64,000 nt of DNA from NCBI GenBank assembly GCA_030220185.1, contig JASPKZ010004202.1, positions 1,368,001 to 1,432,000 of the forward strand. Direction: 5' to 3'. The position numbers and the translations under genes were made by a program. Below the pieces are notes generated by a model that worked only from the letters and a program-made list of their open reading frames with translations, did not search any database and was not told where the DNA came from. This DNA is from Diploptera punctata (Eukaryota > Arthropoda > Insecta > Blattodea > Blaberidae). This document shows positions 49,590 through 60,949 of the stretch, piece by piece. Within the stretch, counting starts at the first letter, position 1; each line of letters starts with the position of its first letter.

Positions 49590-50530
49590 AAAACTAGCTA
49601 ATATCCGGCGTGCGTTGCTACGCCTAAATAAATGACATACGTTAATAATAAAAGTGAATTAAACTGTATGGTACACGCTGAGACGAACCAAACATGGCGA
49701 TTGCTAGTTAGATTTTAATTTCGGATCTCAGGAAATCCTCCATTTTTAATTATCGGATTTCGTTCATTTTTTGACAATACCTACTTCTGTTTATTTTAAT
49801 AGGATATACTGAGTTTCGTTGTGAAACATCGAAAATTGTGACCGCTAGAGCGATTTTTAAATTTTCACTTGAGGTGAACTCCTACGCTTAATCGTTTTAG
49901 AGGGTCCAATTGTGAATCTAAACCATCCAGGGATTCAATCAAATACCCATAAAAAATGTCATGAAAATAGGTCCAGTCGTTTAGGCAGTTTTTATTTTCG
50001 AATTTCAGGTAAACCTCCACTTCTAATTGTCAGATTTCGTTCATTTTTTGACAATACCTACCTCTGTTTATTTTTATAGGATATACTGAGTTTCGTTGTC
50101 AAACATAAAAAATTGTGACAGCTAGAGCGATTTTTAAATTTTCACTTGAGGTGAACTCCTACACCTAATGGTTTTAGAAGGTCCAAATGTGAATCTAAAC
50201 AATCCAGAGAACCACTCAAATGCCTATAAAATTTTCATCAAAATAGGTTCAGTCGTTTAGCAGTTTTTATTTTCAAATTTCAGGTAAACCTCCACTTCTA
50301 ATTGTCAGATTTCGTTCATTTTTTGACAATACATACCTCTGTTTATTTTTATAGGATATACTGAGTTTCGTTGTCAAATATCGAAAATTGTGACCGCTAG
50401 AGCGATTTTTAATTTTTACTTCAGTGAACTCCTAATGGTTTTAGAGTGACCAATTGTGAATCTAAACCATCAAGAGTCCCCAATCAGACACAGACAAAAA
50501 ATGTTATCATAATCGATCCAGTCGTTTAGG
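49590..50530 (+). repeat. Dispersed repeat with three tandem units of about 277 bp
   Basis: It starts ATCCGGCGTGCGTTGCTACG. Then a unit with CCTCCACTTCTAATTGTCAG and GATATACTGAGTTTCGTTGT recurs at about 49727, 50006 and 50281. It ends 25 nt from gene D exon 2. Confidence 0.8.
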
Positions 50531-50554
50531 AGGAATAGAGTGACAAAGATTTAC

Positions 50555-50713
50555 CTGTCTGCTCTCCATTGGGACGATCTGTCTTTTCTGTGCCTGGAGT
50601 TGGAGCAATACCGTTATTAGGCTGTTGTGAGTTTGTTGCACTAAAAAAGAAGAAATTGCGCATATTTCTGACTTCCGTGCCATTTGCAGTCTCTTCTCCT
50701 AATCCATTACTCT
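50555..50713 (-). CDS. Gene D exon 2
   Basis: Acceptor TTTTTCTTGCAG, donor GGTAAAT; 159 nt, phase 1-1, open throughout. It encodes ESNGLGEETANGTEV, a Phe-rich patch and an Asn/Pro/Gly-rich end. No similarity is recognised. Confidence 0.66.
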
Positions 50714-50789
50714 CTGCAAGAAAAACATATTCACCTTAATCAAGAATAAAGAGTAAATGTCGAAATGGCCTTGAAGAAGATTTCCGGAG

Positions 50790-50880
50790 TGTTGGCCGTG
50801 GTCTTGAGGCATGAAGTTTCCCGACGTTTCGCCAGATAATTTATGTAAACTTCCATCCTCTGATTGATAAAACTACATTA
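50790..50880 (-). repeat. Degenerate Penelope-like end
   Basis: GGCCGTGGTCT and CGACGTTTCGCC match the family, but the CTGANGA part is altered. It lies in intron 1 of gene D. Confidence 0.4.
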
Positions 50881-50884
50881 AATA

Positions 50885-51135
50885 TTTAAGCCATATAAAA
50901 TTATGGCTTTTCAGGGCAAAGTGCCAGTCGGAGCAAAAATAGTGATAAATAATGAAATAATAGAACAGATAGCACACTTTAACTATCTTGGTTCAGATAT
51001 AACATATAGCTATGATTGGGATATACATAATAAATTAAACCGATATCAAATGATATGTGGCACCATAAGAAGAACCCTCCGAAAGACTCGAAGAGAAACT
51101 CAGCTCAGGCGCCCCAACTTCAGAAGTGAGATATA
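50885..51135 (+). mobile_element. LINE fragment (other family)
   Basis: The + strand reads MAFQGKVPVGAKIVINNEII and HFNYLGSDITYSYDWDIHNK, the segment after a LINE reverse transcriptase, similar in order to 5792-5930. Confidence 0.72.
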
Positions 51136-51253
51136 ATTACGTCAATGCCAGGAGAGAACACCAGAAATGTCCAAAAAGGACAACCTGGGGCATTAAAAAT
51201 AAATATATAAGCAAAAATCAATTGTGGAATTATACCAAAAAAATTCCTCAGAA

Positions 51254-51548
51254 TTAACTAACTCACTGGCTCTATCGGACCCGTAGGTTCATGGCCACGA
51301 GGACATAAACTCTCCATACAGCCCTATCCTGAACTAATATTTTCGAAACATCCCCCGTATAATATAATTCCCCGAAATCATGGATAATGTTATTGCCTCA
51401 TCTCATTCTTGGTCTACCAACTGGGATTTTCCTTCTAGTTCTCTTACGATAAGCTTGCAAGCATCTCTTTCATTCTCCAACCCTGCTACATGTCCTGCCC
51501 AACGCAGTCTACGAGACTTAACTGTTCTTATTATACCTGGCTTCCTAT
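51254..51548 (-). mobile_element. LINE 3' end (family 1), decayed
   Basis: Reversed match to the GHVA..NLRVR region with multiple substitutions. Confidence 0.75.
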
Positions 51549-51675
51549 TTTAAAGATTTGAGTGATTTTGAAAATAAACAGGATGAAAATCCTACAAATT
51601 AAGTTTAAGAAGAAGAAGAAGAAGATTTCAATTTATAAGACTTGTAATTGATGTTAAAATAATAAATACGTTTTG

Positions 51676-52331
51676 ACGACAAATGAGGGAAATTTTGAGG
51701 AAGTGGCTGAATTCAAATACCTAGGAACAATAATCACAAATAGGAATGATATGCACAAAGAAATTAAACATAGGCTCAATTCTGGAAATGCATGCTATTA
51801 TGCATTACAGAGATTCTTGATGTCCCAACTCCTTTAAAAAAATGTTAAACACAAAATATATAAAACTATTATTCTACCAGTTATATTATATGGATGCGAA
51901 ACATGGACTCTTACTTTAAGGGAGGAAAGGAGGTTACGAGTATTTGAGAATAAAGTTCTTAGGAACATTTTTGGACCAAAGAGAGATGAACAGACAGGTG
52001 AATGGAGAAGAATTCATAACAGTGAACTACGTGGTCTTTATAGGAAGCCAGATATAATAAGAACGGCTAAGTCTCGGACAGGGCATGTGGCACGAATGGG
52101 GAATGAAATACCTGCATGGAAGCTTCTTGTAGGAAAACCAGAGGGAAAACGTCCAGTTTGTGGACCAAGAATGAGGTGGGAGAATAACATTAACCATGAT
52201 TTGTGGGAAATAGATTATACTGGGAATGATTGGAAAACGTAAACTCAGGTTATGGATGTTTGGAAAGCTTATGTCCGCGCGGTCATGAACTTACAGGTTT
52301 GATTGTGCCAGTGAGTTAGTTAGTTAGTTAG
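51676..52331 (+). mobile_element. LINE 3' part (family 1) in intron 1 of gene D
   Basis: It runs from NEGNFEEVAEFKYLGTIITN to the 3' end with a (TTAG)n-like tail. It ends about 20 nt from the gene D exon 1 donor. Confidence 0.84.
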
Positions 52332-52352
52332 CCAAATAGAATATGAACTTAC

Positions 52353-52413
52353 CGTGAGCAAGAAAACAATAATTAGAAAGAAAAATTGAGACGAGTACGA
52401 AATAAATCTTCAT
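52353..52413 (-). CDS. Gene D exon 1, signal peptide
   Basis: On the - strand ATG at 52413 opens MKIYFVLVSIFLSNYCFLAH, then donor GGTAAGTTC. The exon is 61 nt and phase 1, exactly as in genes B and C. A weak AT-rich TATA candidate lies near 52462-52470. Confidence 0.68.
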
Positions 52414-52679
52414 GTTTGCTGCACTCTGCATACAGATCAATTTGTTAACTAAACTAGTTCGATATATTTCCCTGCCATCAGAAGATATACATTAACAGCT
52501 CATTAGATAAAATTCTCGTTAGTGGGAAAATAATCACAATTTCTTTGGCTTCTGTAAACGTGATGTAATATCATGATATAGTGTGATTCAGAATACAGGG
52601 AGATCGTCTGTCTTTCATTATATTCAGGTAATATAATTTACTCTATAAACCAGACTGAAATTGCGGAAATAATTGCGAC

Positions 52680-53570
52680 TATCACCGCACAGAAATAAGC
52701 TCTCCATATATCCCTATCCTGAGCTAATGTTTTTCAATCATCCCCTGTATAATCCACTTTCTCAAACCATAGTTAATATTATTCTCCCACTTCATTCTTG
52801 TTTTACCAACTGGGAGTTTTCTCTCTGGTTTTCTTACTAGAAATTTCCATGCCCATATTTCATTCCATGTCCATGGCGCATGTCATTCTCATCTCAGTCT
52901 ACGAGACTTAACTGTTCTTATTATATCTGGTTTCCTATAAAAATCATGTAGCTCACTGTTTAGTAGTCTTCTCCATTCGCCTGTTTCTACATCTCTCCTT
53001 GGCCCAAATATTTTCCTAAGAACTTTATTCTCAAATACTCGTAATCTTCTTTCCTCCCTTAAAGTAAGAGTCAATGTTTCGCATCCATATAATATAACTG
53101 GTAGAATAACAGTTTTATATATGTGCACTTTAACATTTTTTGAGAGAAGTTGGGACGACAATAGTCTCTGCAATGCATAATAGCACGCATTTCCAGAATT
53201 GAGCCTATGTTTAATTTCTTTGTGCATCTCATTCCTATTTGTGATTATTGTTCCTAGGTATTTGAATTCAGCCACTTCCTCAAAATTTCCCTATTTGTCA
53301 TTCACTGTAGAAATCCAATATATAATGTATTTATATGTGTGACCATATTTTTAGTTATATTGGTGTTTACTTCCAGTCCTAATTTCTTAGTGTTTTTCAA
53401 TAGAGCGTGTGTGTTGTCCCTTAGATCTCCTCGCTGTCGGCTAATAATACTACATCATCAGCATAAACTAACGGCTTATTAACATCATTGAGTTGTAGGC
53501 CTTATTCGTCCTTTAAAGATTCAATGCCATGCTCTAGTACAAAATTAAATAGTAGCGGAGATAGTGCATC
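52680..53570 (-). mobile_element. LINE 3' part (family 1) including the YADD box region
   Basis: Reversed it reaches back to YADDVVLLADS (around 53445-53480) and GLEVN, then FKYLGTIITNRNEMHKEIKH and LPVILYGCETLTLTLREER, with frame breaks. It is the longest reversed copy in this part of the window. Confidence 0.84.
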
Positions 53571-53879
53571 TCTTTGCTATAACCTACTGTGAATTTCAGA
53601 AGTGTCCGAAAACTGTTTGCCTACACGAACCCTACTCTTTGTGCCATTTAGACACATTAGAATAAGTCTAACTAACGTTTTTAGGAATTCTGGACTCTAG
53701 CAGGATACATTATAACTCCTCCCTTTTAATTGAATTGTATGCCATTTGTTCGAAATTGCAGGCTAAGCTGAAAAATTTCAACTGATTTTTAAAACTTCAT
53801 ACAATAGACATCTAAAATTGGCATTCCAATATAGCTTCTCCAACTGAACATAGGTATCAAGGAAGACCAAAACTTCTTC

Positions 53880-54360
53880 TCTTCTTCTTCACCACGGTTT
53901 AGGCTTATTAACTAGCCTGTCCCGGCTCCAAATTGCTGCTATTTCCATCTTTTCCTTGGTCTTCCCAAACTTATTCTTCCTCGTGGTGAATAGTCGCATG
54001 GTACTTTTGGTATTCTATTCTCAGTCATCCTTGCTAACTGTTCTTTCCAGTTTGTTCTGTATTTCACTATTGTTGTGTTTATTTCCTCTACTTTTAGTTG
54101 TTGTCTTATATCTGTGTTGTGTTTTTTGTCTGTTCTTTGATATCCTGCTATTGGTCTGAAGAATTTCATTTCAGCAGCTTGTATTCTGGCAGATTGTTGT
54201 GTTGTCACTGTCCATGTTTCGGATCCATAAGTAATAATAGGAACTGCCATTATCTTGTATAATTTCATTATAGAGTCTTTCCTGGCTTTATTTTTAAAGT
54301 TATTTTTACTGTTCCTGTTATATAATTAAACTTATTTAGTTTGTTATTTATATCTGTTTC
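53880..54360 (-). mobile_element. LINE C-terminal fragment (other family)
   Basis: The - strand encodes KLYKIMAVPIITYGSETWTV, EMKFFRPIAGYQRTDKKHNT and GRPRKRWK with one frame over 109 codons. Confidence 0.78.
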
Positions 54361-54477
54361 CGCTGTGTATGATATTTCGCAACCTGGAAGTTATAAACAT
54401 CGGTGCAAAGATTAAGCCCATCTTCTTGGTTTACCGTCACAGGTCACATGACCAAAAACGGATTTGATCGTGATGAT

Positions 54478-54794
54478 GATCCATTCATCCATAGTAATTC
54501 TGCCCGAGGACAGATCTTTCACTATAATCATAGCATTTTCATGCTATGCTTTGCAGTTTTACTAGGGAATTATAGGTGTGGTAGCTTCCCGTTGCTTTCT
54601 ACACCGGTAAAGGATGATGGTGATAATGATAAGGATGATTTTCGGGGACCGCTGGGCCCTAAGCTTCCTGACATTTGTCTTACAGGTGAGGAAAACCCCC
54701 GAAAAAAACCTCACCCAGGAGTCTGTCCCGACCGGGAATCGAACCCGGACCCGCTGCGTGACAAAGCAGCACGCTACCTCGAGACCACAGCGGT
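54478..54794 (-). repeat. tRNA-derived SINE (family 1), copy d
   Basis: Full-length reversed copy ending in GAGACCACAGCGGTG; it shows the box B reverse GGGAATCGAACCC. Confidence 0.83.
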
Positions 54795-54849
54795 GAATCA
54801 TGATGATGATGATTTTAAAACCTCATTTTCAATCATTTCTAAACAATCT

Positions 54850-55710
54850 GTATAAGATATCAGCCGGATTGTCAGCTCTGCGTGACGGCCGCATTTACCC
54901 CAAAACATGGTCCAGGTAGTTCCCGTTAGTTTAATCTTCGTAACGTAAAATATAGATTGCAAAGAGAGGTTCTAGTTGGTAGATTGTTTTATAAATCTTC
55001 CCATCGGAGAAGCTGTAATGCAGTCCCATTAAATTAGCATTGACCGCTAACGCAAAGTGCCCCAGGCGCCAGTCATCGCACAACCACGGTCAACACTGCT
55101 TCAGTGATGCAAGAAAACACTTCCGCTTTCTTGACACCTCAACATCAGGGCTTTGCATTGGTTTAGCTCAATGCAAAAGCGATGCGAAAATTGTAAAATC
55201 AGATTTCCATTTTATATTGTCAGAGTCCAGTTGCCTCTATGACTGATTTTATACCATCAGGTCTCGATAATTCATTCTGTTTTTTGAGCAACCGTAGGCA
55301 TAATACTTAATTTTCATAAATTATCATTTTCTTTCTCCCCTTTTGCGAATTCAAAAGTAATTAAGCCATTGAGGTAGTTCTCTAGAAAATATTTTTGAAC
55401 AATTTTTATAGATCTTCATCGTTCCTATCTACTAGACACTGAAAATGACCACGACCAATGTGTGTTTGTTCGTTAAGGTTTAGCAGCCACAACTTTTATT
55501 TTATCAGAATAAAACTTGGCATATAGTAAGAAATTTTCAAGCCACTCTTTTATTCCCCTATTTTACATTATTTTATTTTTTTGCGCATTAGTGAGTTTTG
55601 TTACATTTATACGAGTAGCAATGGCGATTATGATTCAAAGTTGAACTTCCTACATTTCGGAGTTGCCAACCTATATAACTATACTGTAATAAAATAACTA
55701 TTTTCATTTA
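54850..55710. other. Intergenic region without a recognised gene
   Basis: Two SINE-like scraps (near 54860-54930) only; short ORFs lack coding character. Confidence 0.45.
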
Positions 55711-55714
55711 TATA

Positions 55715-55975
55715 CAGAATTTTAATGTTTACACATCTTTCTGTGCCTAAAGTTTTATTTTTCTTCTCCACTCGACTCTCTCCACCCAATCAATGTCCTC
55801 CAGTCCTCTTGCTCTCATTCCAGTTCTTATTTCCTGCATCCACGAGCTTCGAGGTCTTCCTCTCCTCCTTCTTCCAGGTGGACAGCATTCCAATGATTTC
55901 CTGGGTTATCTTTCTTCTTGCATTCTTCGTATATACGTTCCCATGCCAATTTAATTGCTTATACCGTATATAAAA
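55715..55975 (-). mobile_element. LINE 3'-region fragment, related to 11650-12230
   Basis: The sequence TCTTCCAGGTGGACAGCATT matches 11800-11820. Reversed it gives LINE tail phrases with breaks. Confidence 0.55.
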
Positions 55976-56580
55976 TAATTATACTGTAATATTACACATT
56001 ATAAAAATCGTGTGGGAAGTAAAACCACTGCCCTCTATGCACATACAAAAAATATCCAAAAGGTAGTGTTGATATACGTTATACGAAACAAAGCACTGCA
56101 TTTTAAATTAAATGAACTTTATTTGAAACAATATAAAACTAAAAATACGTCCTTGCCGCCGTTTTATTACTAAATGGTCTCACGGCTCCTGAAGTTTCAA
56201 CTAATAAACACTGTCCACACTGTTAACGTTTGTCAATTGTTTATAATGAACGCAAATGTTTGCAACAAATATGATATTATTTTACTGTTATTTATTATTT
56301 TGAAAACAACATCGTACAAAAAATAATGTACAATGCACGTTTGTGAAGTGATTTACAGAATCTCGGAAATTAAAAACCTCGCTATCGCTCGGTTTTTAAA
56401 CATTTTCCTCAGTTCTGTAAAAACCACTTTCCAACCTCGCATCGTAATATACTACTATTCCATTTTTTTTTGTTAGTATTAGCTAATATTAGACCACATT
56501 CCCATTGTCTTTTGTTTAGGCTATATTTTAATAATATTTTTAAATTGTAATAAGTATGTAATTTTTGTATAATTTTACTA
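55976..56580. other. Intergenic AT-rich DNA
   Basis: No gene recognised. 56340-56460 has a local inverted pair around AACCTCGCTATCGCTCGGTT. Confidence 0.4.
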
Positions 56581-56655
56581 TTGGCTGGTTGAGTGGAAGA
56601 GAAGGCCTTATGGTCTTAACTCTACCAGTTAAAATAAATAATTATTATTATTATA

Positions 56656-56713
<58 letters not shown>
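56581..56713. repeat. Repeat end plus (ATT)n microsatellite
   Basis: GGCTGGTTGAGTGGAAGAGA, GGCCTTATGG and AATAAATAATT lead into about 20 ATT units; the reversed copy is at 18417-18530. Confidence 0.8.
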
Positions 56714-56714
<1 letters not shown>

Positions 56715-56880
56715 GTGTTACATGTCCTGCCCATCTCAGTCTAAAGAGATTTAACTGTTCTTATTATATCTGGTTTCCCATAAAGATAATGTAGCTCACT
56801 GTTATGTAGTCTTCTCCATTCGCCTATCTGTTCATCCGTCTTTACTCCAATTTTTTTCCTAATAACTTTATTCTTCAGTA
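56714..56880 (-). mobile_element. LINE fragment (family 1)
   Basis: Reversed piece of the region before the AGHVAR motif. Confidence 0.65.
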
Positions 56881-56909
56881 TCTGAGACCAAAATTACAGG
56901 AAACAAGAT

Positions 56910-57312
56910 AGCATGAAAATGCTATGATTGCAGTGAAAGACCTGCCCTCGGGCAGAAGTACTATGGATGGATATATATATGTCCACCGCTGTGGTCTCGA
57001 GGTAGCGCGGTGCCCTGTCACGCAGCGGGCCTGGGTTCGATTCCCGGTCCGGATAGGCTCCTGGGTGAGGATTTTTCGGGGTTTTTCCTCACCTGTAAGA
57101 CAGGAAGCTTAGGGCCCAACGGCCCCCAAAAATCATCCGGCTTGATATCACCATCCTTATGATTATCATCATCATCCTTCACCGGTGTGGAAAGCAACTG
57201 TAAGCTACCACACCTATAATTCCCTAGTAAAGCTGCAAAGCATAGCATGAAAATGCTGTGATTGCAGTGAAAGACCTGCCCTCGGGCAGAAGTACTATGG
57301 ATATATATATAT
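56910..57312 (+). repeat. tRNA-derived SINE (family 1), copy e plus a 3' scrap
   Basis: A tail fragment (to 56980) is followed by a full copy (56982-57312) ending CTATGGATATATATATATAT. Confidence 0.82.
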
Positions 57313-57454
57313 ATATCCTGGTTGTTCTAGTAAAAGTCTCCAACTATTGTATAACATGGAAGTCTCATTTTCGACAAAAAGTGGCAAAGGGTTTTTTATA
57401 AAAACAGAGCTTGCTTTCCTAGTTTCCCTAGAAATAAAAGTATAAGTAAAATGA

Positions 57455-57657
57455 TACTATCACACGTTTTAGGAGGCTCTTGGGGTTGTTTCAGGTTAAA
57501 GCTCCACAGAATACATACATTGTACTCATTGCACTCATTTTCATTAGAGACTGAGTCTGCTCCAGGTCATAGTACCGCCAGAAGTATTAGGCAAGTTTAA
57601 AATTTTTGACCATGTTGGAACTCGAACCTGCAACCAACTGCTTGCATTATACTTCCA
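57455..57657 (-). repeat. tRNA-derived SINE (family 3), second copy
   Basis: It shares TTAGGAGGCTCTTGG-like sequence and GGAACTCGAACCTGCAACC with 80-357. Confidence 0.6.
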
Positions 57658-58140
57658 TAATCAACTAGAGGAAGGCTACCAAAGATGTTTAAAAGTTTAT
57701 AACTTATGAAGATGTTTCCATATTTGAATAAAATAACAATGCTATTTCATAGTTACAACACTAATGATAATCACTGTAATTAAACAAAATTAAAATCCCT
57801 TAATTAAAAGAAGAAAAACAACAAATTCAAAATAGGGGTCCACATTACCCGACGTTTCTCTATAAAAGGCAAATTATAGGACCTCGCATTCAGAAAGGGA
57901 AACTGGGTGAGATACAACGATTTGTTCTTGATGGTGTTGTTTAACCTCATATAGGGATTTATTTTCTAAATTACTTCATTTTCTTGGTGAATAATTTACT
58001 GGCAACTAAATGTGCAAGTGAGATGCAAAAAACATAACAGGACTGGTACCTGCAGGGTATACAATCCGCTCAAGTCAATGCCCACAGCAATTGGGATGTC
58101 TTCAGCATTCAGACTGCTGCTACTCAAGGAAGAGGATACC
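57658..58140. other. Region upstream of candidate gene E
   Basis: No repeat recognised. 58012-58140 looks like transcribed leader rather than a repeat; no convincing TATA box. Confidence 0.35.
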
Positions 58141-58198
58141 ATGAGGCCAAGATTCTTCCTTCTGTGGCTCTCGCTCACCCTCCTGGTCGTCCTAACAG
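58141..58198 (+). CDS. Possible gene E: signal-peptide first exon
   Basis: ATG opens MRPRFFLLWLSLTLLVVL, a clear signal-peptide pattern. It ends in phase 1 at GGTAGGT, the same layout as genes A-D. The sequence just upstream is unlike the repeats. Further exons are not certain; a candidate is interrupted at 62684-63599. It could be an isolated or non-functional first exon. Confidence 0.42.
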
Positions 58199-58205
58199 GT
58201 AGGTC

Positions 58206-58207
<2 letters not shown>

Positions 58208-58270
<63 letters not shown>

Positions 58271-58317
58271 CATCATCATCATCATCATCATTATTATTAT
58301 TATTATAATCATCATCA

Positions 58318-58385
<68 letters not shown>
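58208..58385. repeat. (ATT)n/(ATC)n microsatellite in the candidate gene E intron
   Basis: It begins 10 nt after the exon donor. Confidence 0.95.
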
Positions 58386-58388
<3 letters not shown>

Positions 58389-58399
58389 TATATCATTTG

Positions 58400-58950
58400 A
58401 AATGGATAGTCAATAACAATGAGGGAATTTTGAAGAAGTGGCTGAATTCAAATACCAAGGAACAATAATTACAAACAGAAATGAGGTCAGAAAGGAATTA
58501 AACATGGGCTCAATTCTGGAAACACATGCTACTGTGCATTACAGGGATTCTTGTCGCCCTAACTTCTCTAAAAACTATTAAAACTGAAAATATATAAAAC
58601 TGTTATTATTCCAGTGATAAGGAAGCGAAATAGGGACTCTTACTTTAAGGGAGGAGAAAAGATTACGAGTGTTTGAGAATAAAGTTCTTAGGAAAATATA
58701 TTGACCAAAGAGAGATGAACAGACTGCGAATGGAGAAGACTACACAGTGAGCTATATGATATTTATAGGAAAACAGATATAATAAGAATATTTAAGTTGA
58801 GTTAGAATACGATAGGCAGGACATGTGGCACGAATGGGGAATGAAAGAGGTGCATTAACATGATTTGAGGGAAATGGATTACACAGAGGCGATTGGAAAA
58901 GTTTAGCTCAGGACAGTGATGTATGGAAAGCTTATGTCCGCGCAAGTTTA
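58400..58950 (+). mobile_element. LINE fragment (family 1), strongly decayed
   Basis: Follows the NFEEVAEFKY to MGNER order with many stops. Confidence 0.72.
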
Positions 58951-59702
58951 CATGCCCCTCTTCCATTCCCCATATGTGCCACATGGCCTGCCCATTGTAG
59001 TCAACGAGACTTAACTGTTCTCGTTATATCTGGTTTCCTATAAAGTTCATGTAAGTCACTGTTATGTAGTTTTCTCCATTCGCCAGTCTGTTCATCTCTC
59101 TTTGATCCAAAAATTTTCCTAAGAACTTTATTCTCAAAAACCTGTAATATTTTCTTCTCCCATAAAGTTAGAGTCCATGTTTCACATCCATTTAATATAC
59201 CTGGAAGAATAACACTTTTATATTTATTTTTTCAGTTTAATGTTTTTTTAGATAAGTGGGGACAATAAGAGTCCCTGTAATGGATCCATCCACAGTAATT
59301 CTGCCCGAGGGCAGGTCTTTCACTGCAATCATAAGCATTTTCATGCTATGCTTGCAGCTTTACTAGGGAATTGTAGGTGTGGTAGCTTCCCGTTGCTTTC
59401 CACACCGGTGAAGGATGATGATGATGGCTGGATGATTTTCGGGGACCGTTGGGCCCTAAGCTTCCTGACATTTGTCTTACAGGTGAGGAAAAACCCTGAA
59501 AAAACCTCACCCAGGAACCCGTCCCGACCGGGAATCGAACCCGGGTCCGCTACGTGACAAGGCAGCACGCTACCTCGATACCACAGCGGTGGACCTGTAA
59601 TGGATAATAACATTGTATTTCCAGAATTGAGCCTATGTTCAATTCCCTTCTGCATCTCATTCCTATTTGTAATTATTGTTCCTAGGTATATGAATTCAGT
59701 CC
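58951..59702 (-). mobile_element. LINE fragment (family 1), split by a SINE
   Basis: 58951-59282 and 59592-59702 are two parts of one reversed LINE; the SINE at 59283-59592 separates them. Confidence 0.78.
59283..59592 (-). repeat. tRNA-derived SINE (family 1), copy f, inside a LINE
   Basis: Full reversed copy ending CTCGATACCACAGCGGTGG. Nesting shows the SINE is younger than this LINE copy. Confidence 0.83.
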
Positions 59703-59799
59703 GGACACTACCCGAAGAAATACTTGTATTAACAAACTAACTAACTCACTGGCACTATCGAACCCATAGGTTCATGGCCAACGGAAATATTTGTATAAG

Positions 59800-60170
59800 C
59801 CTAAATAAAAATATTATGAATTTATTACTGTACAAAACGATAATTTTCAAACAATAACATGACTTCAAGAAGCTCATTTATTTCACTGATCATTGAATAA
59901 TCTTAATTGGACTGTGTTATGCATCAACCGGCTATGCGCCATTATGTTAAGTTAAAAAAAAGTTTTAAGTTTATGTCAATATTTACCATTTGTAGCGTTA
60001 ATCCAACAATACTGGATATTGCAAGTCATTTTCCTTGTTTGACAGTTATGCATCAACAATCTAAGAGCGGGAATATATTACGCTTAACGGCATGATGCAA
60101 CATACGGTACATAGAATCTCTGATACGCCTAAGACTGATGACGTTTACATTAATTTATTAATAAGGCTGT
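59800..60170. other. Intergenic DNA, related to 60950-61140
   Basis: ACATAGAATCTCTGATACGC and GATGACGTTTACATT recur near 60970-61020, so this is part of a locally duplicated segment around 60173-60944. No gene. Confidence 0.45.
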
Positions 60171-60172
60171 AT

Positions 60173-60472
60173 ATGAGGTAGCGTGCTGCCTTCTCACGCA
60201 GCGGGCCCAGGTTCGATCCCCGGTCGGGGCAGTTTTTCTGGGTGAGGTTTTTATCGGGGTTTTTCCTCACCTGTGAGACAAATGTCAGGAAAACTTTAAG
60301 GCCCAAACGGTCTCCGAAATCATATGGCCAACATCATCCTTATCATCATCATCCTTGGAAAAAACGGGAAGCTACCACACCTACAATTTCCTTGTAAAGC
60401 TGCAAGCATAGCATGAAAATGTTATGATTGCAGTGAAAGACCTGCCTTCGGGCAGAATTACTATGGATGGAC
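60173..60472 (+). repeat. tRNA-derived SINE (family 1), copy g
   Basis: Head GAGGTAGCGTGCTGCC to tail GGCAGAATTACTATGGATGG, slightly deleted. Confidence 0.8.
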
Positions 60473-60486
60473 TGATGAAGATCTGG

Positions 60487-60944
60487 TTTATTATATGGAT
60501 GCGAAACATGGACTCTTACTTTAAGGGAGGAAAGGAGGTTACAAGTATTCGAGAATAAATTACTTAGGACAATTTTTGGACCAAAGAGAGATGAACAGAC
60601 AGGTGAATGGAGAAGACTAAATTACAATGAACTACATGGCCTTTATAGGAAGCCTGATATAATAAGAACAGTTAAATCTCGTAGACTGCGATGGGCAGGA
60701 CATGTTGCACGTATGGGGAATGAAAGACTTGCATGGAAGCTTCTTGTAGGAAAGCCAGAGGGAAAACGCCCAGTTGGTAGACCAAGAATGAGTTGGGATA
60801 ATAACATTAACTATGATTTGAGGGAAGTAGATTATACAGGGAATGATTGGAAAGCATTAGCTCAGGATAGGGATGTATGGAGAGCTTATGTACGCGCGGC
60901 CATGAACCTACGGGTTCGATAGTGCCAGTAAGTAAGTAAGTAAG
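60487..60944 (+). mobile_element. LINE 3' end (family 1), well preserved
   Basis: Encodes LYGCETWTL-like sequence and then an open MGNERLAWKLLVGKPEGKRP to NLRVR-stop; tail AGTAAGTAAGTAAG. GAAGATCTGGTTTA and GAAGATCTGGTTTC flank it (about 60477 and 60945), a likely 13-bp target duplication. Confidence 0.88.
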
Positions 60945-60949
60945 AAGAT

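Larger units (their letters stand above)
40044..52413 (-). pseudogene. Gene D: large secreted Ser-rich repeat protein, three exons, three apparent frameshifts
   Basis: Exons on the - strand are 52413-52353, 50713-50555 and 44924-40044, about 1,700 residues if read through. Exon 1 is a signal peptide and exon 2 a short phase 1-1 module. Exon 3 holds four parts in order: a helical start; at least ten SPDSSNHTP-like decapeptides; three longer modules beginning RKRSVD with FPKGNELVVHNVAK; then four near-identical 116-residue Gly/Ser/Tyr repeats and an acidic end (SSEEDEE). The frame changes at 43086-43089 (extra G in a run), at 42732-42741 (G/A homopolymers) and near 40520-40560. Two of the three lie in homopolymers, so sequencing error is as likely as true decay. 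No family is recognised; mucin-like, silk-like or glue-like secretion is inferred. Typed as pseudogene only because the frame is broken. Confidence 0.62.
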
